From positions 1 through 20,436 of the forward strand of contig CAMLGG010000071.1 in assembly GCA_946479475.1 (NCBI GenBank): a DNA stretch of 20,436 nt, given 5' to 3'. Positions 7,598 to 14,242 of the stretch are shown in pieces. Source of the stretch: an uncultured Ideonella sp. Its GTDB lineage: Bacteria > Pseudomonadota > Gammaproteobacteria > Burkholderiales > Burkholderiaceae. The translations under genes were made by a program, and so were the position numbers. The notes beneath the pieces are model-generated. The model was not told the DNA's origin. It searched no databases and was given only the letters and a program-made list of their open reading frames with translations. How positions within the stretch are numbered: position 1 is the stretch's first letter; every line of letters starts with the position of its first letter.

Positions 7598-8116
7598 ATG
7601 GCTGCAAGGCAAGGTTCCGGAGGCAGGGCGGGCCGCGCACTCGCCCTGGCCGTGGCGCTGGTGGCGTCGTTCCAGGCGTGGCCCGCCGGCGGCGGTGGCG
7701 GAGGCCGCAGCGGCACGGCCGCCAGCGAGGCCGACAAGGACTACCGGGCCGGCGTCGTCGCGATCAAGGCCGAGCGCTACGCCGAGGCCATCCCGCTGCT
7801 CACCGCCTACGTCGCCCGTGCGCCGGCCGATGCGAACGGCGAGAACTGGCTGGCCTATGCCTACCGCAAGTCCGGGCAGCTCGATGCCGCCTTCGAACAC
7901 TACGAGAAGGCGCTGGCGATCGACCCCGGCCACCGCGGCGCGCACGAGTACATGGGCGAGGCCTGCCTGATGGCGGGCAAGCTCGCCGAGGCCGAGGAGC
8001 ACCTGCGCATCCTCGACCGCCTGTGCCTGCTCCCCTGCGAGGAGTACAGCGACCTGAAGAAGGCCGTGGCCGCGTACAAGTCGCGCGGCGGGGCCACGGC
8101 GGCGGCAGCGCAGTGA
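7598..8116 (+). CDS. Exported tetratricopeptide-repeat protein
   Basis: A 172-residue protein. Residues 1-30 look like a signal peptide (RALALAVALVASFQAWPAGG), followed by a glycine run and about three TPR units at residues 47-80, 81-114 and 115-148. The repeat signatures are visible: AIKAERYAEAIPLL, LAYAYRKSGQLDAAFEHYEKALAIDPGH, and MGEACLMAGKLAEAEEHL. Two cysteines close together in LDRLCLLPCEEY could form a disulfide in the periplasm. TPRs mediate protein-protein contacts; the partner is not evident. AGGAGG lies six bases before the ATG. It ends 32 bases before the CpxR box, so it is upstream of, not within, the stress operon. Confidence 0.82.
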   Translation: MAARQGSGGRAGRALALAVALVASFQAWPAGGGGGGRSGTAASEADKDYRAGVVAIKAERYAEAIPLLTAYVARAPADANGENWLAYAYRKSGQLDAAFEHYEKALAIDPGHRGAHEYMGEACLMAGKLAEAEEHLRILDRLCLLPCEEYSDLKKAVAAYKSRGGATAAAAQ

Positions 8117-8148
8117 GCGCGTGTCCCGCGGCCTGGGCTGATCCGCCG

Positions 8149-8163
8149 TTTACCGATCTTTAC
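8149..8163 (-). promoter_or_regulatory. CpxR-type operator
   Basis: Read on the minus strand, the site is GTAAA-GATCG-GTAAA, an exact match to the direct-repeat consensus GTAAA-N5-GTAAA known for the OmpR-family regulator CpxR. It lies 82 bases before the ATG of the Spy/CpxP-like gene, the first gene of an operon that also encodes an OmpR-type regulator and sensor kinase. This placement suggests autoregulation. No strong -35/-10 pair was found downstream, as is common for activated promoters. Confidence 0.7.
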
Positions 8164-8244
8164 CGGGCTGGAAAACGCTTCTGACAAACACCCGCGAGCA
8201 TTCCCTTCGTCCCTTCTGTCAGGGAGCGATGAAAGGAAACTCGG

Positions 8245-8814
8245 ATGAAGCGCTCTTCCATCCCCGCCAGCTGGCGCTACGTCGCCGCCGGCCTGGCGAT
8301 CTCGGCTGCCGGCGCCTTCGGCCTGATCGACCTGGCATCCGCCCACAGCCGGGCGGACATGCCTCCTGCCGGCAACTGGCGCGGCGGCCCCGGCATGGGC
8401 ATGGCCGGCGCCGGCCTGCCGCTGGGCGGCCCGATGCTCGACCGGCTGCTCGACGACGTGAAGGCCAGCGATGCCCAGCGCGACCAGCTGCACCGCATCG
8501 CCGAAGCCGCGCAGGCGGACCTGAAGCCGGCGGCCGAAGCGGCGCGCGCCGATCACGCCCGGATGGTGGAGCTGTTCGCTCAGCCCAGCGTGGACGCCGC
8601 CGCAGTCGAGGCGCTGCGCCAGAAGATGCTGGCCCGGCATGACCAGCTGACCAGGCGGGTCAACGTGGCGATGCTCGATGCCGCCAAGGTGCTCACGCCC
8701 GAGCAGCGCCAGGAGATGGCCGACCACATGCGGCAGATGGAGCAGCGCCGTGCCGAGCGGGGCGAGCGCGGCGGCCACGAAGCCCCTCCCGCCCCCGGCC
8801 CGGCGCCACGCTGA
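8245..8814 (+). CDS. Spy/CpxP-like periplasmic protein
   Basis: A 189-residue exported protein related to the Spy/CpxP family of periplasmic chaperones and stress sensors. A basic start plus hydrophobic segment (residues 10-33) forms the signal peptide, cleaved near ASAHS. Residues 36-64 are rich in Gly, Met and Pro (GGPGMGMAGAG), then residues 65-172 are nearly all helix with heptad-like spacing. The family LTxxQ motif appears as LTPEQR at 150-155. The tail is charged and Pro-rich. AAGG lies eight bases before the ATG. In known Cpx systems, CpxP restrains the sensor kinase and Spy protects envelope proteins; the adjacent regulator and kinase genes and the CpxR box upstream support that role here. 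Confidence 0.85.
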   Translation: MKRSSIPASWRYVAAGLAISAAGAFGLIDLASAHSRADMPPAGNWRGGPGMGMAGAGLPLGGPMLDRLLDDVKASDAQRDQLHRIAEAAQADLKPAAEAARADHARMVELFAQPSVDAAAVEALRQKMLARHDQLTRRVNVAMLDAAKVLTPEQRQEMADHMRQMEQRRAERGERGGHEAPPAPGPAPR

Positions 8815-8896
8815 CCAGGGGGCCGGCATGACGTATCCTTTGCTGATGGCCCGGGCCGCGCGATCCGTGCGCGAGAACCCCGGCGCCGCCGCCGAC

Positions 8897-9619
8897 ATGA
8901 CCCCCGCCAAGCTGCTGCTGATCGACGACGATTCCCGCCTGACCTCGATGGTCGGCGACTACCTCCGGGGCCATGGCTTCGAAGTCGACACCGCCGGCTC
9001 GCTCAACGCGGGCCGTGACCGGCTTCGCAGCGGCCTGTACGACGCGCTCGTGCTCGACCTGATGCTGCCCGACGGCGACGGGCTGGAGATGACCCGCGAG
9101 CTGCGAGGCGATCCGCGCACCCGCCGCCTGCCGCTGCTGATGCTCACCGCCCGCGGCGAGCCGATGGACCGGATCATCGGCCTGGAGATCGGTGCCGACG
9201 ACTACCTGCCCAAGCCCTTCGAGCCGCGCGAGCTGCTGGCCCGCATCAAGGCCCTGCTGCGGCGGGCGGCTCCCGAGCCGTCGAACGACGAGGTCCTGCG
9301 CTTCGGCCGCCTCGAGATCGACCTCGGCGCCCGCGAGGCCCGGCTGGACGGCAAGCGCTGCGACCTCACCGGCCACCAGTTCGAGCTGCTGACCGTGCTG
9401 GCCGGCAGCCCCGGCCGCGTGCTCAGCCGCGACCAGATCATGGACGCGCTCAAGGGCCACCCCATGGAGGCCTTCGACCGCTCGATCGACGTCCACGTCT
9501 CGCGCATCCGCGCGGTGATCGAGGACGACCCGAAGAACCCCAAGCGCGTGCTGACCGTGCGCGGCACCGGCTACGTGTTCGCACGCAAGCAGGACCAGGA
9601 GCCCACCGGCGAGGAGTAA
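8897..9619 (+). CDS. cpxR: OmpR/PhoB-family response regulator, CpxR-like
   Basis: A 240-residue two-component regulator. The receiver domain (residues 5-120) has the acidic pocket Asp10-Asp11-Asp12, phospho-acceptor Asp54 in LVLDLMLPDGDG, Thr84 in MLTAR and Lys106 in LPKPFEP. A winged-helix DNA-binding domain follows (about 140-233) with the usual LTGHQFELLTVLAGSPGRVLSRDQIM and RSIDVHVSRIR recognition helix, ending in VRGTGYVF. ATG 8897 is chosen because it sits just before the receiver's first strand. An in-frame ATG at 8828 with AGGGGG five bases upstream would add 23 residues and leave a 13-base gap after spy, so it is a serious alternative. The CpxR name rests on the neighbouring Spy/CpxP gene and CpxR box rather than on sequence alone. 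Confidence 0.88.
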   Translation: MTPAKLLLIDDDSRLTSMVGDYLRGHGFEVDTAGSLNAGRDRLRSGLYDALVLDLMLPDGDGLEMTRELRGDPRTRRLPLLMLTARGEPMDRIIGLEIGADDYLPKPFEPRELLARIKALLRRAAPEPSNDEVLRFGRLEIDLGAREARLDGKRCDLTGHQFELLTVLAGSPGRVLSRDQIMDALKGHPMEAFDRSIDVHVSRIRAVIEDDPKNPKRVLTVRGTGYVFARKQDQEPTGEE

Positions 9620-9628
9620 GGCGACCTT

Positions 9629-11239
9629 TTGAAGTCGCTCTACCTGCGTATCTGGCTGACCGTCGTGACGGCGCTGGCGCTTTTTGCGCTGGCGTCGGGC
9701 TGGCTGCTGAGCCGCCATCTGGAGCAGGAGCGGCAAAGGGCCGAGGCCCTGCTGACCGAGCGCATGGCCGCCTGGGGCGACCTGATCCAGAACTCCATTC
9801 CCGGCCCCGGCGCGACCGCCGAGGAGCAGACCGCCGCGCTGCGCGAGTGGTCGCGCCGGCTGCGGGTGCCGCTGGCCCTGCACGATGCCCAGGGCCAGCG
9901 CATTGGCGCCTCGGAGTCCTACCTGCGGCGCGAGGCCGAGGGTCCCGGAGGCCCGCGGCGGCCTTTCTCCATCCACCTCGAGGACGGCCGGACGCTGTGG
10001 CTGATGCGGCCCAACATCGTCCGCCTGCAGCGGCCCGAGCCGGGGGGCGAGGCCGCGGCCGCCGCCCCCGTGCCCGGCTCTGCCCCGGAGCGAGGCGGCG
10101 TCGCGCCCGGCTTCGGCGGCCCGCGCCCGTTCGAAGAGCGGCCGGAAGGCCCGGGCGTCGGCCCTCCCGGCTTGCCGCCCGGCCACTCGATGGGTCCCGA
10201 CCCGGGCGGGCCGCCGCCGGGGGGGCCAGGGCCCGATGTCGGTCACTCGCCCGAGGCAAGCCCCTTGTCCCTTTCCCTGCCCACCAAGCCGCCGGAGTGG
10301 CTGACCAGCCTGGGCCTGGTGGCGCTGCTGCTGCTGCTGTTCCTGGCCGTGGCGGGCGGCGCCTACCCGGTGGTGCGCCGCCTGACGCGGCGGCTGGAGC
10401 AGCTCAAGCGGGGCGTGGAGGCTTTCGGCGCCGGGGCGCTGGATCACCGCGTCAAGGCCGACGGCAAGGACGAAGTGGCGGCCGTGGCGGCGAGCTTCAA
10501 CCGCGCCGCCGAGCGGATCGAGGCCTTGGTCAAGTCCAACCAGAGCCTGCTGGCCAACGCGAGCCACGAGCTGCGTTCGCCTCTGGCCCGGCTGAAGATG
10601 GCGGTGGCCATGCTGGCCGATGCTCCGCCGGCCATGCTGGCTTCGCTGCGCCGCGAGATAGACACCAACATCGGCGAGCTCGACGCCCTGGTCGAAGAGG
10701 TGCTGCTGTCCAGCCGGCTCGACGCCGGGGCGGTGCACGACCTGGCCGAACCGGTGGACCTGGCCGGCGTGGTGGCCGAGGAGGCCGCGCGGGTCGGGGC
10801 CGAGCTGGCGGCCGGCCCGGAGGGTGCGAGCCTGCGGGTGAAGGGCAGCGAGAGGTTGCTGCGCCGCGCCGCGCGCAACCTGCTCGAGAACGCCCGCCGC
10901 TACGGCGGTGAGGACATCAGCGTCGAGCTCGTCGTCGAGGCGCGCGGCGCGGTGCAGCTGAGGGTGTCCGACCGGGGGCCGGGCGTGCCCCAGGCCGAGC
11001 GCGAGCGCATCTTCGAGCCCTTCTACCGCCTGCCCGGCCACGCCGAGCGGGAGGGCGGCGTCGGCCTCGGGCTCGCGCTGGTGCGGCAGATCGCCGCAGC
11101 CCACCAGGGCAGGGTCCATTGCGAGGCCCGCCCGGGCGGCGGCAGCGTGTTCGTGATCACGCTGCCGGCTGGCTCGCCGCCGGCCGCGCGGCCTGTCGCT
11201 GCAGCTCTTCGGCCTTCGCCTTCAGCACCAGGCGCATGA
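9629..11239 (+). CDS. cpxA: Sensor histidine kinase, CpxA-like, with Pro/Gly-rich periplasmic insert
   Basis: A 536-residue membrane kinase. TM1 is at about residues 8-27, and TM2 at about 226-247 (TSLGLVALLLLLFLAVAGGA). A HAMP linker follows (about 247-300). The phospho-acceptor is His313 in NASHELRSPLARLKM. The ATPase domain has Asn421 (NLLENARRY), DRGPGVP (448-454) and GVGLGLALVRQI (477-488). Between the membrane segments, residues 134-222 are largely Pro and Gly, with little other composition. The start is TTG, with AAGG seven bases upstream; the next Met (residue 46) would lose TM1. It starts nine bases after the regulator gene stops. Its last 83 bases overlap the 3' end of the convergent MATE gene. 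It should phosphorylate the adjacent regulator upon envelope stress. Confidence 0.87.
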   Translation: MKSLYLRIWLTVVTALALFALASGWLLSRHLEQERQRAEALLTERMAAWGDLIQNSIPGPGATAEEQTAALREWSRRLRVPLALHDAQGQRIGASESYLRREAEGPGGPRRPFSIHLEDGRTLWLMRPNIVRLQRPEPGGEAAAAAPVPGSAPERGGVAPGFGGPRPFEERPEGPGVGPPGLPPGHSMGPDPGGPPPGGPGPDVGHSPEASPLSLSLPTKPPEWLTSLGLVALLLLLFLAVAGGAYPVVRRLTRRLEQLKRGVEAFGAGALDHRVKADGKDEVAAVAASFNRAAERIEALVKSNQSLLANASHELRSPLARLKMAVAMLADAPPAMLASLRREIDTNIGELDALVEEVLLSSRLDAGAVHDLAEPVDLAGVVAEEAARVGAELAAGPEGASLRVKGSERLLRRAARNLLENARRYGGEDISVELVVEARGAVQLRVSDRGPGVPQAERERIFEPFYRLPGHAEREGGVGLGLALVRQIAAAHQGRVHCEARPGGGSVFVITLPAGSPPAARPVAAALRPSPSAPGA

Positions 11240-12596
11240 AGAGGGTGAGCGCCACGCCGGCCGCCACCAGCCCCGCCGTGGAGGCCGCCCAGAAGCCGGG
11301 CGCGCCCTGCAGCGCGGGCGGCGTGGCCCCGGTGAGGTTCAGGCCCAGTGTGTAGCCGCCGGCCAGGCCGATGCCCCAGAGCGAGCCGGCATAGATGAGC
11401 ATCGGCAGCGTCGCGATGCGCCAGGCGCGCAGAACGAAGGCTGCCACCGTCTGCAGTGCGTCGGCGAGGTGGAAGACGACGACCCAGGCCAGCAAGGGCA
11501 GGGCCGCGGCAGCCACCGCCGCGTCGCGCGTGTACAGCGCGATGATCGATTCGCGCTGCCCGAACACCACGACCCCCAGCACGCCGGCCAGCAACCCGCC
11601 CAGGAGCAACCCGTGCCAGCCCAGGCGCCGCGCATCGGCCAGGTCGCCGGCGCCGATGCGCTGCGCCACCAGCGTGCCGCTTGCGTTGGCCAAGCCCAGC
11701 GGCAGCATGAACATCAGCGAGACGATGTTGACGGCGATCTGGTGGCCGGCCACCGGCAGCGTGCCCAGGCGCGAGATCAGCAGCGCCATCATGCTGAAGC
11801 CGGTCACCTCGATCAGGATGGCGCCGCCCATGGGCACGCCCAGGCGCAGCAGGCCCCACAGCGCCTTCCGGTCGGGAGCATGCAGGCCATGTCCCCAGAA
11901 GCGGAAGGGCGCATAGAACGGGTCGCGTCTCATCAGCAGCCACGCCAGCAGCAACTGCACCCACAAGGCGACGGCCGTCGCCATGCCGGCGCCCGTGACG
12001 CCCATCTCCGGGATGCCCAGGGCGGGCACGCCGAAGACCAGCGCGATCGACAACGGCAGCTTGGCGACCAGGCCGCCGATCTGCAGCACCATCACGATCT
12101 TGGGCCGTGAAACCGCGGTGTTGAAGCCGCGGAAAGCCGTGAACAGCAGCGAAGCCGGCAGGGCCACCGCCAGGGCCTTGAGATAGCCGTGGACACGCTC
12201 GGCGATGTCCGGGCCGGCCTTGGCTATCCACAGGAAGGGCTGCGGGAAGAGCAGCAGCACCATGCCGATGACCGACAGGGCGAGCGAAAGCCACACGGCC
12301 TGGTGGAGCTCGTCGCCCGCCGCTTCGAGGCGCCCGGCGCCGAACAGCTGCCCGACGATGGGTGAGACCGCCAGCACGATGCCCATGAAGCCGACGAAGA
12401 CCGTCACGTAGGCCGCCGCGCCGACGGCGAAGGCGGCCAGGTCGGCCGGCGAGTGGCGGCCCACCAGCACCGTGTCGATGGTGTTGAAGGCCAGCACCGC
12501 CACCTGGCCGATGACCACCGGCCAGGCCAGCGGGGCGATGCGCCGCACGTCCTCGGCGAAGCCGTGCGCGCGGCCGGGCAGGGCGGGCGCCGTCAT
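11157..12596 (-). CDS. MATE-family multidrug/toxin exporter (NorM-like)
   Basis: A 479-residue inner-membrane antiporter with about twelve hydrophobic segments in two similar halves. Family signatures are LAWPVVIGQVAVLAFNTIDTVLVGRHSPADLAA at the N-terminus, VGQLFGAG in the first half, and LGVPMGGAILIEVTGFSMMALLISRLG with LANASGTLVAQRIGAGD in the second. MATE proteins exchange drugs or cationic metabolites for Na+ or H+; the substrate cannot be told here. The start ATG overlaps the TGA of the upstream DUF3717-DUF1289 gene by four bases, implying translational coupling. The C-terminal AASQPAA tail overlaps the kinase gene by 83 bases on the opposite strand. Confidence 0.94.
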   Translation of the reverse strand: MTAPALPGRAHGFAEDVRRIAPLAWPVVIGQVAVLAFNTIDTVLVGRHSPADLAAFAVGAAAYVTVFVGFMGIVLAVSPIVGQLFGAGRLEAAGDELHQAVWLSLALSVIGMVLLLFPQPFLWIAKAGPDIAERVHGYLKALAVALPASLLFTAFRGFNTAVSRPKIVMVLQIGGLVAKLPLSIALVFGVPALGIPEMGVTGAGMATAVALWVQLLLAWLLMRRDPFYAPFRFWGHGLHAPDRKALWGLLRLGVPMGGAILIEVTGFSMMALLISRLGTLPVAGHQIAVNIVSLMFMLPLGLANASGTLVAQRIGAGDLADARRLGWHGLLLGGLLAGVLGVVVFGQRESIIALYTRDAAVAAAALPLLAWVVVFHLADALQTVAAFVLRAWRIATLPMLIYAGSLWGIGLAGGYTLGLNLTGATPPALQGAPGFWAASTAGLVAAGVALTLFMRLVLKAKAEELQRQAARPAASQPAA

Positions 12597-13069
12597 CGGC
12601 CCGCGTCACCCGGCGCGGCCGGATGGGGATGCAAGGTCTCGGGCGCGGGATGGTCGGCGCCGGTGGCGGCTCGTGCCCGCTCGGCGTAGCGGTTGAAGCG
12701 CCAGGCCTTGGCCTCGAGGGTGATGCGGCGCCAGACGGCGCGCTTCTCCCCGGGGCTCATGACCGGCCAGTCCTGGACTTCGTCCTCGGTGCGGCCGCAG
12801 CCCTTGCAGACCCGGTCGCCCTGCGCGGTGGAGCAGATGGCGATGCAGGGCGCATCCGGTGTGCTGGCATACCACTGCAGCCAGGCGTTGCGGGCCTTCG
12901 GCGGCATGGTCTGTTCGTCGGCCTCCGCCTCGCGGTAATAGACCATCAGCGCGTAGACCTCGGCCAGCGCCCTCACCTCGGGGCACGCACTGACGCCGTC
13001 CGGCGAAGGGGAACGATCCCGCCACCAGTTGATGGCCAGCTCGATGTCGTGGATGTGGATGCCGGCCAT
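12593..13069 (-). CDS. DUF3717-DUF1289 protein with four-cysteine motif
   Basis: A 158-residue protein with two recognisable parts. Residues 3-66 match the pattern of DUF3717 (IHIHDIELAINWWRDRSP, then EVRALAEVYALMVYYR). Residues 72-125 match DUF1289: PCIAICSTAQGDRVCKGCGRTEDEVQDW, with Cys75, Cys79, Cys88 and Cys91 as a probable metal or Fe-S site, followed by MSPGEKRAVWRRI. The C-terminal 35 residues are Ala/Pro/His-rich and probably disordered. DUF1289 is widespread with no firmly assigned role. It sits directly upstream of, and overlaps by ATGA with, the MATE gene. A candidate -10 box TAGAAT lies 24-29 bases before its ATG (13098-13093), without a clear -35. Confidence 0.87.
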   Translation of the reverse strand: MAGIHIHDIELAINWWRDRSPSPDGVSACPEVRALAEVYALMVYYREAEADEQTMPPKARNAWLQWYASTPDAPCIAICSTAQGDRVCKGCGRTEDEVQDWPVMSPGEKRAVWRRITLEAKAWRFNRYAERARAATGADHPAPETLHPHPAAPGDAGR

Positions 13070-13120
13070 GGTCGCAGTCTGGAGGGGCGGCGATTCTATC
13101 GACCGCCCTGCAGACCTTGG

Positions 13121-13149
13121 GGCCGGTCCGGCTTTGCCCGGGCCCGGCC
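13121..13149. terminator. Possible weak terminator hairpin
   Basis: GGCCGG at 13121-13126 pairs with CCGGCC at 13144-13149, with further CCGG pairing inside and a TTTG loop. It follows the stop of the minus-strand thioesterase gene by five bases and precedes the DUF3717-DUF1289 gene. No run of U follows on the minus strand, so at best it is Rho-assisted or an RNA-stabilising stem. Confidence 0.3.
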
Positions 13150-13153
13150 GTTT

Positions 13154-13708
13154 TCAGCGGGCCGGGGCGGGGAAGACCAGGCAGGTCGTCGTGCCGTGTG
13201 CGTAGAGCTTGCCGTCGGGCCCGACGACGCGCGCCTCGGCGGTGGCGAGCTGGCGGCCGCTGTGCACGATCTGGCCGATGGCCCGCAGGGGGCCGGTCCT
13301 GGCGCTGGCCGCACGGACGATGTTCACGCTGACCTCGGCCGTCGTGTAGGCCATGCCGGGCGGCAGCGTGGTGTGCACCGCGCAGCCGAGCGCCGAATCC
13401 AGCAGCGTCGCATACCAGCCGCCATGCACCGAGCCCAGCGGGTTGTAGTGCTTCAGCTGCGGCGTGCCCTGGAACACCGCCTTGCCGTAGGCCGCCTCGA
13501 CGAGCTGGAAGTCCATCGTGTCGGCGATGTGCGGGTACGGCAGCTCGCCCGCGAGCATGGCGTGCATGGCCTGCAGGCCCGACAGGCCGGCCACCTGCTC
13601 CGGCGATGCGAGGCCGGCGCCCCGGCCGGCCGCCAGCCGCTTTCGGATGGACTCGGCCTGATCGTTCCACTCGGACAGGGTTTGCTCGGGACTGGGCTCG
13701 GTGTGCAT
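13154..13708 (-). CDS. PaaI-family hotdog thioesterase
   Basis: A 184-residue acyl-CoA thioesterase-like enzyme. The hotdog core spans about residues 75-180. The active-site motif is NPLGSVHGGWYATLLDSALG (89-108), with HGG at 95-97 and Asp104 as the likely acidic residue. The second conserved stretch is TTAEVSVNIVRAA (122-134), then GQIVHSGRQLATAEARVVGPDGKLYAHGTTTCLVF. The extra N-terminal 60 residues are helical. AGGAA lies seven bases before the ATG. It is divergent from the marR-MFS operon with only 54 bases between start codons, and a tandem palindrome in that gap suggests the MarR protein controls it. The acyl-CoA substrate is unknown. Confidence 0.92.
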   Translation of the reverse strand: MHTEPSPEQTLSEWNDQAESIRKRLAAGRGAGLASPEQVAGLSGLQAMHAMLAGELPYPHIADTMDFQLVEAAYGKAVFQGTPQLKHYNPLGSVHGGWYATLLDSALGCAVHTTLPPGMAYTTAEVSVNIVRAASARTGPLRAIGQIVHSGRQLATAEARVVGPDGKLYAHGTTTCLVFPAPAR

Positions 13709-13724
13709 CGGCGCGTTCCTTGAG

Positions 13725-13751
13725 TTGTAGATACAATGATTGTAGATGCAA
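13725..13751. promoter_or_regulatory. Tandem MarR-type operator over divergent -10 boxes
   Basis: Two copies of a 12-bp palindrome start 15 bases apart: TTGTAGATACAA (13725-13736, perfect) and TTGTAGATGCAA (13740-13751, one mismatch). The first contains most of TACAAT (13732-13737), a plus-strand -10 for marR. The second overlaps TACAAT on the minus strand (13744-13739), a -10 for the thioesterase gene. Occupancy would block both promoters. Confidence 0.65.
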
Positions 13752-13762
13752 CGTCAGCCATC

Positions 13763-14242
13763 ATGACACAGCCCAAAACTCCGGCGGCATTGCGCGCCAG
13801 CCATTGCACCCACGACGCCCTGCGGCGCCTGATGCGCCGCCTGTCCACTCACTACGACGCGCGGCTGCGTCCCCTGGGCTTGAAGACCACGCAGTACTCG
13901 CTGCTGGCTCGCGTCGGCTGGCTGGGGCCGGTGCGTCCAGTCGACCTGGCCGAAGCCATGGGCCTGGACGCCTCCACCCTCACGCGCAACCTGAAGCCGC
14001 TTGCGCAAGCCGGCTGGCTGGTCCAGGAGCCGGGGCCGGACGCGCGCAGCCGCCTGGTCAGCCTCACCGAAGAAGGCCGCGCCAAGCTGGTCGAGGCGCG
14101 CGTGCTCTGGCGGCAGGCGCAGTCGAGCCTGAACCGGGTCCTCGGGGTCGACCGCGTCGAGGCCTTGCACGCGATGGTCGACGAATGCCTGCACTTGCTG
14201 CCCCACGAATCGATTGCCGAAACCGGAGCCACCGATGACTGA
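13763..14242 (+). CDS. MarR-family transcriptional regulator
   Basis: A 159-residue dimeric winged-helix repressor. A helical N-terminus carries Cys15 (SHCTHDALRRLMRRL), followed by LRPLGLKTTQYSLLARVG and the winged helix at about residues 57-102 (VDLAEAMGLDASTLTRNLKPLAQAGWL, wing with DARSRLVSLTEEG). The C-terminal helix completes the dimer interface. A cysteine in helix 1 is the redox switch in OhrR-type members, but here it could be incidental. ATG 13763 is preferred over the upstream ATG 13736, which overlaps the operator. The next gene (MFS) overlaps its stop by eight bases, so they form one operon. It probably represses this operon and the divergent thioesterase. Confidence 0.92.
   Translation: MTQPKTPAALRASHCTHDALRRLMRRLSTHYDARLRPLGLKTTQYSLLARVGWLGPVRPVDLAEAMGLDASTLTRNLKPLAQAGWLVQEPGPDARSRLVSLTEEGRAKLVEARVLWRQAQSSLNRVLGVDRVEALHAMVDECLHLLPHESIAETGATDD

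Noticed and set aside
6061..8184. 707-codon plus-strand open frame across potF and the TPR gene
   Set aside because: Runs antisense to the PotF-like gene and out of frame with the exported and TPR proteins, which have signal peptides and ribosome sites.
8181..8222. Inverted repeat CTGACA-N30-TGTCAG before the Spy/CpxP-like gene
   Set aside because: Arms are short and far apart; a chance match is plausible and no function can be argued.
8828..8896. Longer start for the response regulator
   Set aside because: It has a better ribosome site, but 23 extra residues precede a domain that usually starts within a few residues. It is kept as an alternative, not adopted.
10028..10294. Possible frameshift or tandem DNA repeat in the Pro/Gly-rich kinase segment
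   Set aside because: The frame continues through into TM2 and the kinase domains without interruption, and no exact DNA repeat unit is visible.
8693..11119. Long 808-codon open frame on the minus strand over the kinase and regulator genes
   Set aside because: It is antisense to genes with full domain motifs; its translation is low-complexity Gly/Arg/His/Gln sequence typical of shadow frames in GC-rich DNA.
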